From Clusia tigrina (taxonomy: Eukaryota > Arthropoda > Insecta > Diptera > Clusiidae): 64,000 nt of DNA. Made by a program: the position numbers and the translations under genes. The notes below the pieces were generated by a model. That model had not been told where the DNA came from. It saw only the letters and a list, made by a program, of their open reading frames with translations, and searched no databases. Location of the stretch: assembly GCA_920105625.2 (NCBI GenBank), contig CAKKTE020000090.1, forward strand, positions 139,501-203,500, given 5' to 3'. Numbering within the stretch: position 1 is the first letter of the stretch; every line of letters starts with the position of its first letter. Positions 31,924 through 43,245 of the stretch are shown here, in pieces.

Positions 31924-32322
31924 AATTTACTACCAGCCCGGTATGTATATACTGACGTACGGAAAGAAAAAGATGAGATGTTTGTTTCTTGGTCAGCCAA
32001 ACAACTGAATTCAAACCTTTATTAAAAATCTTAGCAAAGCTTAAAATCTAAGTTAAACATAAACATAAAGTAGAAATATCGCACGCTCATTCCGCTGATG
32101 TCGCATTTCCTGCACTCGTAGAGGCCAGCTTACAATGTTGCGCTTTGCCTTTGGCTTACAATGTTGCGCTTTGCCTTTGGCTTACATTGTTGCGCCTATA
32201 CGATCTGCTTACATGGAATTTGGAAAGCGCACAGGATTTAGATTTCATCAGAAGCGCATTCAGCGGAATACGGTGGGAACATTCGATCACGCTTTTATAT
32301 TAGATACGTATGTTATATGACT
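31924..32322 (-). repeat. 3' LTR of the 17.6-like errantivirus
   Basis: On the complement the polypurine tract AAAGGAGGGAGG (32334-32323) is followed by AGTCATATAACATACG starting at 32322. Errantivirus LTRs begin AGT and end in ATT. TATAAAAGCG (about 32298-32289) is the TATA box. Three imperfect 26-30 base direct repeats (GCGCAACA.TGTAAGC units) lie at 32125-32200. AATAAAGG (about 32024-32017) is the poly(A) signal. The right boundary of the LTR in element sense is inferred from GTAAATT at 31924, without a second copy to confirm it. Confidence 0.55.
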
Positions 32323-32643
32323 CCTCCCTCCTTTAGATCAGCAGTCCCTGCTGATTTATTTTTTAATATATTCTTATGCTTTCATTTATTATTTATTTAT
32401 TATTTTCATTTGCTTTGTTGTTTTTGAGGGGGAGTTAATTTTTAAAATTAGGATAACTTTAGATAATTTCTAAGAGATAGTTGTAATAATGATTTATTTC
32501 TATTTAAAGCAAACATTTTTTTTTTTATTTTTATTACTATTTTATTTTTTATTTAATTTTTTTATTTTTTTTCACACCATATGTTGCTTCAAGCTTTGAA
32601 TGCGAAAGAAATAGCTTCTTTCTTAGCGTTTCAAGTACGCATC

Positions 32644-33627
32644 CTAAAAACAAATTTTATAATAAAGTAAAATACAGTTAAACCCACTAAGGAGAAAGAT
32701 GTCTGATATTTTATCAAAAGAACTTTGGTGGTTTTCCCTATGATATGTCAACATTTGTATTTCTTCTATATTTTTTATATGTTGCAAGTGAATTTTTTCA
32801 AGAGAGAATTTTGGTTCTTTAATTTTCATGGTATTGAATGTCGATTTTGGGAGAAGTGATAATGGATAGTATACTGTGCTGTGTGAGGAAAATGTTCGAT
32901 TTTGTATAGTAATTGTGCAGTCATGAAATGTTACGAGGTTAGATCCAGTGATGCGTATAACATCTTTTGTTTCTCCACAGTTCTGATAAATTTCGTCTTC
33001 TATGTTTATCATTAAAATGTTGTTATGGTTCAATATGATATTATTTTGAAGTTCGTTATCTATTTCCCGGTTAATCCTTACTTGCCCATTTATTTGTTTG
33101 AAAGCATTGAAAATGTTTTCGATAACTGCATTAAGTTCTCTATATAGTTCTGATCTAACTTCATTATTCATAAGCACTGCTTTTTCTTTTGCAAAATCTG
33201 CATTCCAAGACCAAAAAAGGCTCCCAAAATATGGAATTGGTTACGGTTTGAAGACTGAGTTTTCGTCTATTTTGTCGACACCAACTTCTCTTTTGGTCCT
33301 ATAATTCTGGGGTCCTACTAGGAGTTCTAGATTCATCTTCAGGGTTTTAAAAGACGATTGTAAGATATCTATTTTCGTATCGTTTTCATAGTTTAGCATA
33401 AAATTTTCGATATTTTCCTCTAACAACAGTGAACTTTCTTTTATTGTACTTGTATTTATAATGCTATATATTGCTTGATAGTTGCTAATTACTTGTACCT
33501 TCTCTTGGACAAAGACGAAGAATCCTTTCCCTTGATCTGGTTGATGGAGAATTTCTAAAGTTTGTTGCGCTAACACTATAGCGTGACAACAAATTGTTAG
33601 TAGGAATAGTTTTATGCGACACTCCAT
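32644..33627 (-). pseudogene. env: Errantivirus envelope (Env) with one in-frame stop
   Basis: From an ATG at 33627 a hydrophobic signal peptide is visible (about residues 5-20, rich in L, I and C), as expected for an insect errantivirus envelope glycoprotein. About residue 122 has a basic furin-type cleavage site (RTKRE), separating surface and transmembrane subunits. The frame is interrupted once, by TAA at 33243-33241. It then continues open in the same frame to 32644, ending in a hydrophobic stretch (about the last 18 residues) that would span the membrane. Env lets some errantiviruses leave ovarian support cells. It overlaps the integrase end slightly. The stop makes it inactive as read. 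Confidence 0.75.
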
Positions 33628-34074
33628 TGTCCTATAAATTTGAGAGAGGTGAAGAAACAAATTATTGGGCGTTTTGGTATTTCAGTTTTCTCTTTACTTT
33701 TAAATTTTTTGTCATTTGACTTAATATAGTTTCCTTCCACTGTATAATTTGAAATTTTCCTGTATCTAGGCTGAGATTTTCTTACTCTATTGTTTTTGAT
33801 GAAGTCATTTTCAAAATCTTGGAAAGTGTTTACATTTTTATGGTTGACTGCTGTAATTTTGGCGATCTTCGAAGAATGGAGTTTCTTAGAAAAGATTTCA
33901 GTTTCTTCATTCGAAACTAGATTATTTAAAAAGTTGATGGGTTTCTGTTTGGTTGTTGAGTGAATTGTGTTATTGTATGCCATTAAGGCTTTAAAAATCT
34001 TTTCTTGAAGATCATCTTTATTGGTGGGTTCAGAATTAAATAATCAATATTAGCATTTCCTGTCTTTTGGTACG
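33612..34074 (-). pseudogene. Errantivirus integrase C-terminal part
   Basis: The complement of 33983-33612 reads MAYNNTIHSTTKQKPINFL, the conserved end of the integrase catalytic core in 17.6/297-type Gypsy elements, followed by the basic C-terminal domain. Upstream, 34074-34030 carries TTYQKTGNANID, which continues exactly the sentence broken off at 38856 (ending FHFTT). The intervening 4.77 kb is the Jockey/X-like element, flanked by a target duplication. A frameshift lies at about 34020. The helix carrying the third catalytic residue is degraded. Confidence 0.75.
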
Positions 34075-34339
34075 TAGTAGTTTTTTTTATTTCCCTTTAT
34101 TTCATACATCTGTCACCATTATATTGACACCGAGTACATGATTTGACAATTTGTTTGGAAATTAATATAAAAAACACATTTTGGCCAGTGCCAAGAAGTG
34201 ATACAACAAAAAATATTTACATTAATTATAATAGTTCACTATAATTATATTATAACAATTTATGATCAAAATTATGTTTATGATAATTATTTACATTTAC
34301 ATTTATAATACTATTACTAATATGTGTAGTCTGGATTTC

Positions 34340-34786
34340 CTAGTTGATTAGGTCGTTTGGTCGAGTTCTCTTTAAACGGCGCAAGGTGGTTTCAAGATGC
34401 AGCAACACGTTTATTTCTTCGTTATTATGCCCATGCAGTGTATCGTAGTGTTTTGTGGATATCTTTTTTATCTCTTCGTCAATTCTTGTCATATTTAGGT
34501 TGCGGTGTATATCTTCATTTGTTGTGTACCAACCAGACTTTATGATCACTCTTAAGATTCTAGATTGCTGTCTTTGAATTTTTTGTATGTGTGACCGCTT
34601 TGCCGTTCCCCACACTTGGAGTCCGTACGTCCAAATTGGCTTTATAGTACACTTGTATAGCAGCAACTTGTTGTTAATTGTGAGTTTAGATTGCTTACCC
34701 ATTAACCAATATAGTTGCCTAAATTTTTCTTTTATTTGTTTCGTTTTTTGTTTGATGTGGTAGTGCCAATTTAGCTTTGAGTCCAT
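34340..34786 (-). pseudogene. Jockey/X-like ORF2: C-terminal domain
   Basis: A 148-codon frame with MDSKLNWHYHIKQKTKQIKE, then TYGLQVWGTAKRSHIQKIQR and DIHRNLNMTRIDEEIKKIS. This is the region after the RT thumb in Jockey-clade ORF2 (usual text K.LNW..HI..K......IRPIWTYGIQLWG...). It is separated from the RT frame (ending 34822) by a frameshift and ends in the usual short basic tail. The 3' untranslated region and A-tail follow to 34082. Confidence 0.8.
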
Positions 34787-34821
34787 GTGTATACCAAGGT
34801 ATTTAGTAGTAGACCCTAGTT

Positions 34822-35772
34822 TTATATCTTTATTGTTTTTTTAATAGGTATTGGGTTAAATTTTGTTTTAATTGTAAAAATTATTTGTACAGTCTTATCT
34901 TCATTAGTTTTCAAGCACCATTTATCAAACCATTCCTTAACATTCTCTGTGTATATCTGCAGATTTGCAGTCGCAGTATTTAGATTTTTGTCAGATGCTA
35001 AGAGGATTGTGTCGCCAGCAAAGGTAGCAATTGTGGTATTCAGTTCTTTCGGAAGGTAAATATGACATATAGCAGTGGTCCTAAAACACTCTTCATTATA
35101 TTTGACGTAAAAGTAACGATCAATAAGATAACTTTCAACAATCAAATAGTAGTCAAGTGGCAGCATCGTCTTCAGTTTATGCAGCAGTCCTTTATGCCAT
35201 ACTTTGTCAAATGCTTTTGCAGCGTCCAAGAATACAGCAACGCAGTACCGTTTATATTCTATATCTGTTTCAATTTTGTTTGTAATACGGTGTATCTGTT
35301 GAATTGTTGAATGTCGTTTTCGGAAGCCGAATTGATGATTTGGTATAATGTTTTTATTGTCAAGGATCTGGCTAAGTCTATCATGAAATAGTTTTTCAGC
35401 AACTTTAGAGATTATGGGAAGTAGGCTAATTGATCCATACGACGAAGCAGTTGTAGCATCTTTTCCCTGCTTCGGTAGTGCAATAATTTCGGCAACTTTC
35501 CATACTTTGGGAAAAAATTGTACTCGGAACATTGAGTTGATAACATTCCTTAAGTAGTTATAACCTATAGTAGGTAGCTCAGCGAGAGCTTTTCCTGTCA
35601 ACATATCGTATCCTGGTGCTTTTTTGTGGTTTATTCGTTTTTTAATGCAATTAATTATTTCTGTTGTGTTTGTTTTCTTTATTTTGGTTGTAATGTCTAT
35701 AATTAAGTCATCACGTGTTTCAATATATTTATCTTCGTCATTTGATAGGACTTTTTCAAAGTATTTAGCCAA
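34822..35772 (-). pseudogene. Jockey/X-like ORF2: reverse transcriptase
   Basis: A 316-codon open frame. The RT order is clear: KVAEIIALPKQGKD, SYGSISLLPIISK (usually SYRPISLLP), IIPNHQFGFRKRHSTIQQIH, then motif A AVFLDAAKAFDKVWHKGLL. The conserved AGVPQG sentence after motif A is missing: a small deletion and frame change leave the FRTTAICH text instead. The catalytic box, normally FADD, reads FAGDT (second residue pair D to G change). Both faults would abolish polymerisation. Thumb text W-F-D-K-W-C-L-K-T-N follows. The frame begins downstream of a frameshift near 35800 that separates it from the endonuclease. Confidence 0.88.
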
Positions 35773-35812
35773 TGCAGTTGCTTTTTCTTCATTGGTAGTA
35801 GCCCATGAGTTG

Positions 35813-36892
35813 TCATCTTTCCGTAGTGGTGGTTGATACCTGATCTGAGTTTTTAATTTCTTTGTGCATTTCCATAATGAGTAGTTCTGTATCCTGGGTA
35901 GGCGTCAAGCTTTTTAGGTAATTTTCAACTTCTATATTTTGTCTTTTAGTTAATATTTTCTTGAGTTTTTTGCAGGCTATATTTAAATTGTGTTTATCCT
36001 CAGGCGATCTAGTTAGCTGCCACCTCTTTCTCAGCTTTCTCTTCTCAATAATTTGCTTTCTTATGAAAATATCCTTTGTAGGTTTATTTCTTCTAAATTT
36101 ATGCTGTTGGCTTGATTTGATTCCTGCGTCTAGGACCACATCGTTGAAGTGAATAATTGCACGTTCAATGTCTAATTGTGTTTTCAGTGTGATAGACATA
36201 TTCAGTTGATTTTCAATATGCTGTCTATACTCATGCCAGTTTGTTTTGTGGTTAAAAATCTCAGCTATTGGTTCTATGGGTTTGACGTCAGTTGTGTAGT
36301 CAAGTATTATCGGAGAGTGGTCTGAAGAAAGTTCAAAACAAGCTTTAATTTTTAATTGGTTACACTTTATGTTTTTTGTTATGCTGAAGTCGATTAGATC
36401 TGGTATCTTTTTCCTATCTGTTGGCCAGTATGTGGGTTCACCTGAGCTTAAAAATCTGCAGTTATTTTTGTTTATAGCATTAATCAGATTTCGTCCTTTT
36501 TTATTCGTTAGCCTAGATCCCCAGTCAGTGTGTTTTGCATTCAGATCTCCAGCTGCAATGAATCTTACGCCAAGCGTCTTTATGTAGTAATCATATTGAT
36601 GCGTCGTTATTAGGTGTCTGGGGGGACAGTAAACTGAGGAAATGAGTATTGTCCCACTTGTATCCTCAATTTGCACAGTAGTGGATTGAATATGAGGTGT
36701 TGCATATGGTTGCCGTTCAGTATGTTTTAATAGTGAATTTATTATGATAGCTGTCCCACCACGAGCTTTACAATCAGGATGATTTGTCACATAAATTTTA
36801 TATCCAGGAAATACTAAATAGCTTCTGTTCGTAAAATGTGTTTCTGAAACTAGAGCTATATCAATTTTCTTTTCAGACAAAAATTGCTTCAA
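35813..36892 (-). pseudogene. Jockey/X-like ORF2: endonuclease and linker
   Basis: A 359-codon frame holding an APE-type endonuclease that nicks target DNA. Conserved residues are in place: ALVSETHF (about residues 13-20, metal-binding E), ILISSVYCPP, IAAGDLNAKHTDWGS (about 115-128, D-x-N), and SSDHSPIILD (about 191-200, catalytic D-H). Residues 250-340 form the basic linker (RKQIIEKRKLRKRWQ). The conserved first residues of ORF2 lie just upstream of the ATG in another frame. The domain itself looks intact, so this was probably a young copy when it broke. Confidence 0.85.
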
Positions 36893-36946
36893 CTAAATAT
36901 AATGTTTTGTTAGGCCATTGCATTCCAGGCTACAATTATTAAACTA

Positions 36947-37700
36947 TTACTTTCGTGCATTTAAGCTTGTTAGTAACATTGTAATGATATTCATCATATT
37001 AGTCATTTGAGTGATTAGGGATTTCACCATGTCTTTAAGTTCATTAATATCACTATCGTGTGAATCTGTTGTATTTTGTTCAGTTTTATTTGGATTTGAC
37101 GACCCTGCAATTTCGGCATAGCTTATGCCTGTTTTAACTGCTGATCTATCCATATTTTTGGTCTGAAGTAATAATGGATCCTTTCGGCGTAAAGATGGAA
37201 ACCTTTGAATTTTTATGGCTTTGTATATTTCACAGCGTTTGTAGTTTGCAGTATGATTTCCGCCACATAGGGCACATTCAATTTCAGCTGCGTTGGTTAT
37301 TTTTTTTTTGACATTCACTTGTTAGATGCTTTCCAGCGCATTTCACACATACTGGATCCCTTGTACAGTAGTTTTTTGTATGTCCGTATTTTTGGCATTT
37401 AGTGCATTGCGCGACTTCTCTTTTATGATGAGGTGCCTCAAAAACTACTATGCAATGCATTAATTTGTTAATGCTATAAATATCTTTATTTTTTGTATTT
37501 GTTTCTAGTTCTATGCTAAACAGTGGTAGCGGTTTTTTGTTGTCCGTTGAGTTGTGTTAGTTATGTTTAAAACTTTGTAACCGTTTTCAGCAAGCTCATT
37601 TTTAATTTTTTTCTTGGTCTGCAGAGGGGTGCATATTGCGAAGAATGACTTTGAAACCCCTTTCATTTTTGGGTTTAAATGTGTACAGCTTCGTACCTTT
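36947..37700 (-). pseudogene. Jockey/X-like ORF1: C-terminal half with zinc knuckles
   Basis: The complement of about 37425-37210 carries three CCHC-type knuckles in changing frames: CQKYGHTKNYC, CVKCAGKHLTSEC and CALCGGNHTANYKRCEIY. This is the arrangement of Jockey-clade ORF1 proteins, which bind element RNA. The last knuckle starts frame 37318-36947, which ends with a hydrophobic, methionine-rich helix (MTNMMNIITMLLTSL) and a stop before ORF2. At least two frameshifts occur. An RRM-like region is expected before the knuckles (37450-37850), but I could read it only in pieces. Confidence 0.7.
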
Positions 37701-37873
37701 TTGCTTTAGCACTTGGAATATTTTTGTGTATGTTTCCGAGTCCTTCGATTGAACTCGTACTTCATTGTTTGTTAATATTTTAAATATAAAGTTACTGTCT
37801 GCAACAGCGGTTAGCGCATTTTTTAACGTCTTTATGCATTCTACACCTTGTACGTATATAGGGGGTGGTTTGT

Positions 37874-38367
37874 TTAAACTTTTTTTTTCGGACTAGTTGC
37901 TTTTTCTTTTTCGGACTCATTTTGATTAACTTGTCCACTGTGCGAGGGTTCAGTAAGTTCGTCATCATCAACGGTCAAAGCAGCAAATCTGTTTTTTCTT
38001 TCTGAAGTAGTATCGCTCAAACAGTAGTTTGATAACTTACTTTGGCTTGGGTTTTTTGCTATTTTTTGCTTATTGTTAGTGTTGGGCGTTCTTTTCGCTT
38101 TATCTGTCGTGGGTGAGGTTCGCTCTTTGGTAGCAATTGCAGTTGACTTACCTGCACGCCTTTTGGTGGAATTTGCACACATGCAGAAGAACATGTTGAT
38201 GTCGCAGTTGTAGTCGAGAATGTAGAATTTGTTGTAGTTGTCGCACAATCCACTGCTATACTGGAGCAGGACATTATTGGGGGTTTGCCATGTGCACTCC
38301 ACGAAGAATGGAGTGACTCGCTCATAGATCTCGTTCTCTCCCACGGGGGAGAGCGCTGCACACTCAT
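37874..38367 (-). pseudogene. Jockey/X-like ORF1: N-terminal half
   Basis: The likely start is the ATG at 38367 (MSVQRSPPWERTRSMSES). The first 20-100 residues are serine/threonine-rich. The frame at 38344-37874 then carries basic text (KSTAIATKERTSPTTDKAKR) and ERKNRFAALTVDDDE. A sentence like NRFAAL...D often precedes the nucleic-acid-binding part of Jockey-clade ORF1. A frameshift near 38060-38150 separates the two frames. The region to the right, up to 38848, is 5' untranslated. Confidence 0.55.
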
Positions 38368-38855
38368 GGCGATTACCGACTATACTTTGTTTTTAGTTTT
38401 TTAAAAAATTGTATTTATTATTATTTTTGCTATATTTTAATCTTATTTATGAATGTATGTAAAATAACACGAAAAACAAAATTTTTTTGGTGCGGTAACT
38501 CTAATCACTTATTATGGCCAGAGTCCACTGTGGCAACACCACACACAACCGGGATTATTTTATTTGTTGTCTCTTTCAACTTTTAACTCATATATGTATA
38601 TAACTGTTGCTTTGTTTGTTTGATTGTTTATTTAACACTTTTAATCAATTTCAAATTAGTTATTATAAGTATTTAGATTATCTAAACAGAACTAGACACT
38701 TTCTTGAAAATTGCACTTTCGTTTAGCGTCTCTTTCGCGGGTTTTGTAAAATTAGTTATTTGGTTTTAAGCAACGATAAATGTCACAAGGGCGGAGCTCG
38801 TTTGATTATACGTCCGTTTAGTTACACGACCGTTTAGTTGAAAGTAATTAGTAGT

Positions 38856-39460
38856 AAAATGAAAATTTACATTTAAATCCTTCAGAAAATTGCTTACGTT
38901 GATTGTGTCTAGTTCATTATCTGTTAGGTTTTCCCAAATACTGAAATCTTGTTTTTAATGCTTCTATAATACTTATCCATGTTCTATCCTTTAAGAGGTG
39001 AGCTGTAGCATATTTTATTAATTTATCGATGCTTGTTAGGTATATCACATTTCTCTGTGGAAACCATATAAACTATGTCGTTTATTTTTTTTGGGGTTTC
39101 AGTTATGTTTAGATCATGTTTTATGGGTGCTCTATCAAATTTGGCAAGATTGCAAGTTTGACAATTATTAATGTATTTTTGTGTAAGGGTCTGTAACTTG
39201 GGATAGTATTATTCCCTTTTTATTACTTTAAAAATTTCGTTTATTCCACGATGGTGGTTTTCCGGATGTTTTTCTTTAATAATTTCAAATATTCTTTCCG
39301 TATCTATTAAATCGATTAAAATTTTATTGGATTTAAGAATCTTAATATTTTTACTTCTAGTAAAGTAGTTGCGATAGCATTCCTGAAATATTTTAAAAAA
39401 TTTCCAATTCGGACAGAAAACAACAATTAATCCTTTATCTGGCAATCCCTGTCGCATTAT
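38856..39460 (-). pseudogene. Errantivirus integrase: zinc finger and core, interrupted
   Basis: Read right to left. At 39457-39209 is the pre-integrase region (IFEIIKEKHPENHHRGINEI), which provides the histidines of the H-H-C-C finger. At about 39200-39120 is KYINNCQTCNLAKFDRAPIKH with the two cysteines. At about 39030-38860 is the core: LIKYATAHLLKDRTWISIIEAL, then LGKPNR, TDNELD in a shifted frame, and FLKD...NFHFTT at the break point. D-N-E is the second catalytic aspartate region. The sentence stops at 38856 where the LINE is inserted and resumes at 34074. Confidence 0.75.
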
Positions 39461-39539
39461 CTCTAATAAGTCGCTACTAGGAGCAATTTTCCATGTTTGT
39501 CTGGTTTTTCTTTGAAATAAAATAGTATTAAGAAACGAT

Positions 39540-40061
39540 TCTACATGACTTTATTCAATCACGAGTTGATTCTTAAATAAGTTTAAAGCGTTTTCGCTAA
39601 TAGGTATAAAGTCCTTACTGTCAGTCTCTGCACTGTGAATAGTATCAACATCATCTCTTGATAATTCGTTCAAATTCACTGAAACTTCTGTTTCTATATT
39701 CTTGTTGCTATACGTAAATCTACTTAATGTATCTGCAATTATATTTTCTGTGCCTTTGATATGTTCAATATCAAAATCGAAATCATTTAATTTAATTTTC
39801 CAACGCTGGAGTTTGTAATTTGGCTCTTTTAAATTATGTAGCTAGAAAAGGGGTCTATGATCCGATTTAATTAAAAATTTTCTTCCAAATAAGTAGGTTC
39901 TAAAATATTTTGTAGCCCAAACAATTGCCAGCAATTCCTTCTCAATGGTACTGTATCTCTGTTCGTGATCATTTAGGGATCTACTGGCATATGAAATGAC
40001 TATTATTTTGCATTAGAACTAAAGCGAAATTACTAGCGTCAGTTAGTAATGTGAACTTCTT
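39540..40061 (-). pseudogene. Errantivirus RNase H, decayed
   Basis: Frames on the complement give LTDASNFAL (catalytic D), the E-L-L-A-I-V-type [12 protein letters not shown] text in a shifted frame, [12 protein letters not shown] and LQRWKIKLNDFDFDIEHIKG sentences, and a final IIADTLSRF. These are the landmarks of Gypsy RNase H, which removes the RNA strand during cDNA synthesis. Frameshifts and stops are frequent, more so than in RT. Confidence 0.65.
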
Positions 40062-41181
40062 TTAAAAATTTGGATGTACCAGAATAGGATCGCTTTTCAG
40101 TAGTTCTTTGATTTTTTTAAATGAGTTTATATATTCCTGATCTTTTATATTAACCTTGGAGTCTTTCTTCAGAAATTTTACTAAATGGTGAGCTATTTTT
40201 AAATAGTCTTTGATTCCAAGGAAAGTTTTTATTTGCTTTTGGGTCTTTAGGAGCTGGATTTTGTCTATCGCTACTACTTTTTTTGGATTTGTTTTTATCC
40301 CATTTGGTGTGACTATATGCCGCAAAAACTCTGTTTCTTGTCTCAGAAACTGGCATTTTGATGGTTGCACTTTTAAATTAGCTTCGGCCAGACAAGTAAA
40401 TATCTTATTGAGATAATCGAGATGTTCCTCTAGACTAGTAGAGAAAATCAAGATATCGTCGAGGTATACTAAACAAATTTTGTTTATATATGGCCTTAGA
40501 ACATTGTTAACAAGTCTTTGAAAAGTCGCGGGAGCATTTTGCAGACCAAAAGGCATACGCAAAAATTCATAATGTCCACTCACTGTTGAAAACGCTATTT
40601 TTTGTATGTCATCTAGATCCATTTCGATCTGATGAAAACCTTTAGCCAGATCGATTGTTGAACAATATTGACATTTACCTAATTTATCAAAGGTCTTCGA
40701 GGGTGATTTCGTTAAGCTTGCGATAGTCAATGACTACGCGCCACTTTTGAATTTCGTTAGAATCACTTTTTTTGGGTACAATCCATATCGGACTATTATA
40801 CGGACTTGACGATTCTCTAATAATACCTTGTTTTAGCATTACATTGATTTGATTGTTAGCTTCCAGTTTATGGACTTCAGGATAGCGATAAAGTGTACTA
40901 TAAACTGGAATGTCATGTTTTGTTAAAATCTTATGCTTTATTGCGTTTGAAAAAGAAAGATTTTCACCTTCCTTATAAAATATTTTCCTGTGTTTTCTTA
41001 AAACTTTCATAAGTTTTTCTTTGTCAAATTTTTTTAACTGATCAGTATTAATGGTATTTGCAATATCCCGACACGTATTAAATGGTTCTATCTCCTTTGA
41101 AAGAATTTCAATAATATTTGTTTTTAAAATTATGGAGTTATACTCTTCTTCTTGTTTGGAAAAATCTTTCGACATCAACAA
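40062..41181 (-). pseudogene. pol: Errantivirus reverse transcriptase (two frames)
   Basis: Frame 41181-40687 holds the pol N-terminal region, QGIIRESSSPYNSPIWIVPKK and WRVVIDYRKLNEIT. Frame 40730-40062 continues YCSTIDLAKGFHQIEMD (catalytic D), FLRMPFGLQNAPATFQRLVN and the intact catalytic box CLVYLDDILIFS (Y-L-D-D). Then come CQFLRQETEFLRHIVTPNGI and the thumb. It is a typical 17.6/297-type Gypsy RT. The only break in this part is one frameshift in the 44-base overlap, so RT is the best preserved part of the element. Confidence 0.88.
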
Positions 41182-42406
41182 TCTACTTCCATTATGCAGT
41201 TTAATTTCTGTAAAATTTTGTCATATTCCAAGAACTCACAGAGATAACCTTCTTCGTTAAATTCCTTGAAGATCGGGGATCGACATAATGTATCAATCGT
41301 GAATGTTTTACCCATAGCCCTGACAGTGACATTTACTTTTATAGGGAAGCCTTCTTCTGCCTCCGATGGAAAATTTATACTTGAAAAACCAATTTCCGTC
41401 GGTTCAATTGAATCGGTTGAACTATTATTAGCGTTAGCATACCGATTTGGATTGTACGCATAGGAATTTCTGGTCCTGTTGGAATTGTTACCATCAAAGG
41501 TATTGTAAGGTCTACCAGAATTGTTTTGTGTTCTATTTAGGTTTGAAGTGTTGGTAATATTATTATTGGGATTTCTAGTTTGTGACGAATTATTCCTATT
41601 GTTATTAAAAGGTCTACTGGTGTTGGCACTATTATTATAATTGGAAGTATTCGACCTTCCGGAATTATTGGGGTTTCCATTTTGATTATAATTTCTAGCA
41701 ACATTATTTGCATTTCTAGTCCTGCTAGAATTATTACTGTTGTTATTATTTGGTTGATTATACTCCTGTCTTCTGTAAGTTCTATTTTGATTGTTGGAAT
41801 TACGTTGTTTGAATGGATTTGAAATAGTGGGTGGTCCGAAATGAATATAATTTTGATGACGAGCCTGCATAATCAATTGGAATGCTTCTTCAATGTCATC
41901 AAAATTTCGAGCAAAAATCAGAGTTTTCGGTGGCTCTGGTAAATGTTCTTTAAACGTGTTAAACGGTATGCGTTTGATTTCTCGAGCAGTATAAATGGTC
42001 TCGTTATGTGTCAGTCTCCTGTTATTTATTTGGTTTGTCAATTCCAGTATTTTGTTATAGTAGTTCTCTATAGTCCCTTTCAACCGTAAGCACTTCAATT
42101 CATCTACAAGTTCTACAATTGTTTTCTTTTCTCCGAAATTCTTCTTCAAAACTTCCTTAATATTTTTCCAATCCTCACCGCAATATTTGCGATGCAGGAC
42201 ATCTCTTGTTTACCTGTACATCTATTTTTCACATACATGAACAATATTCTCTTATTTATCTCATCCAGACTATCTATTGTTGGTAATAATGCCTCTACTT
42301 GTTGAATGAAGTCAGGCAGCTGATTTGGGTTTTGCCCATCGAATTCTTGTACACTCTTTATATAATTTAAAATTAAAATTAGGCTATTTACATTGGTTAG
42401 CTCCAT
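41175..42406 (-). pseudogene. gag: Errantivirus Gag and protease remnant
   Basis: Gag starts at an ATG (42406). A capsid-like N-terminus (FIQQVEALLPTIDSLDEINK) runs 86 codons, then a frameshift near 42150-42190 leads into frame 42149-41175. That frame has capsid text, then about 130 residues of low-complexity asparagine/arginine repeats (NNNSNNSSRTRNANN). It lacks CCHC knuckles, as is known for 17.6/297/Tom-type Gags, in which the N/R-rich tail takes over RNA binding. The end reads FTIDTLCRSPIF: the protease D-T-G box is damaged, and most of the protease is missing before the pol N-terminus begins at 41181. Confidence 0.8.
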
Positions 42407-43245
42407 TTTACCTTATTTTATTATTACTGCTAAATTAATATTAAAGTTGAGATTTTAGTTGATGATTATTTATTGATGACGTTCAATGTTCTTCTTCTCC
42501 AGAATTGGCAAATAATCTGCAATATGATCCAGATAATCAGAATGCAGGAATTTATTTAGTTCTTACTTAAAATTAGTCTTCAGTTTATTATTTTGTATTA
42601 TTATTATTTTTTTTTTAAATTTTTGCATATTACTGCAAATGATCGATTGTTTTTGGTTTCGGTGTTCAGTTTAGTAATTTCCACTGGTCAACCAGTATCG
42701 ATTCTTTATTTAAAATATAACCAGCAACTCAGAACAGTTGTTTTTGGTTTTTTTTTTCATTCGTTTAATCCGTTTTTCTTCTTTAATATTGTATGCTTAT
42801 ATATTCGCCTACAAAACAGTAATTATTTTTAATTAATATTGTAGTGTTTTTTTTCTATTTTTATTTTTCTCAAATTCGTCGTAAACGCGAATTATGATTT
42901 CTGACCATCCAGAATCATGTAAAATAATTAAAAACGAAAGTTCTTATGTTTTGTAAATTTTAATATTTTTTAATTTTAATAATTTTCCTTTGCCACACAC
43001 TAAACATAGTTTAATAATTCTAAATAAAAAAAGGAGATGAACACATACGTCCAGTTCGTTTCAATGCTTTTATATCACTCATCGTTTCGTTACTCCATTC
43101 TTTTCTCGTTACTCTATTCTTTACTTTCATTTGTATATTATGTTAAGATAGGCATAGTTGATACATGTTATGAGCTACGTATTATTATATGTTTACACAT
43201 TATTATACTATGTAAATAGGTTATTTTATGTATATCATAACTTCT
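42407..43245 (-). repeat. Candidate LTR and leader between two Gypsy elements
   Basis: On the complement the polypurine tract TTTGAGGGGGGAG (about 43258-43246) is followed by AAGTTATGATATACAT, then GATATAAAAGCATTG (TATA box, about 43068) and AAATAAAG (about 42710). This looks like a Gypsy LTR of 500-600 bp read right to left, in 3' position to the integrase fragment at 44083-44520. It also abuts the Gag at 42406. Its text does not match the 3' LTR at 31924-32322. No tRNA-complementary primer site was found between it and Gag. Confidence 0.4.

Larger units (their letters stand above)
34082..38848 (-). mobile_element. Jockey/X-like LINE inserted in errantivirus integrase
   Basis: A 4,767-bp element in the size range of X/Jockey LINEs. 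The 7-bp duplication TAGTAGT flanks it at 34075-34081 and 38849-38855. In element sense the 3' end is an A-run (complement of 34082-34088) and the 5' end begins AATTACTTTCAACTAAACGG. It carries a Gag-like ORF1 with zinc knuckles and an ORF2 with endonuclease and RT. The 5' end has GGTCGTG and GGACGTA near +20 to +40, where Jockey-type internal promoters keep downstream elements; this is inference. Several lesions make the copy inactive. Removing it restores reading continuity of the host integrase text. Confidence 0.88.
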
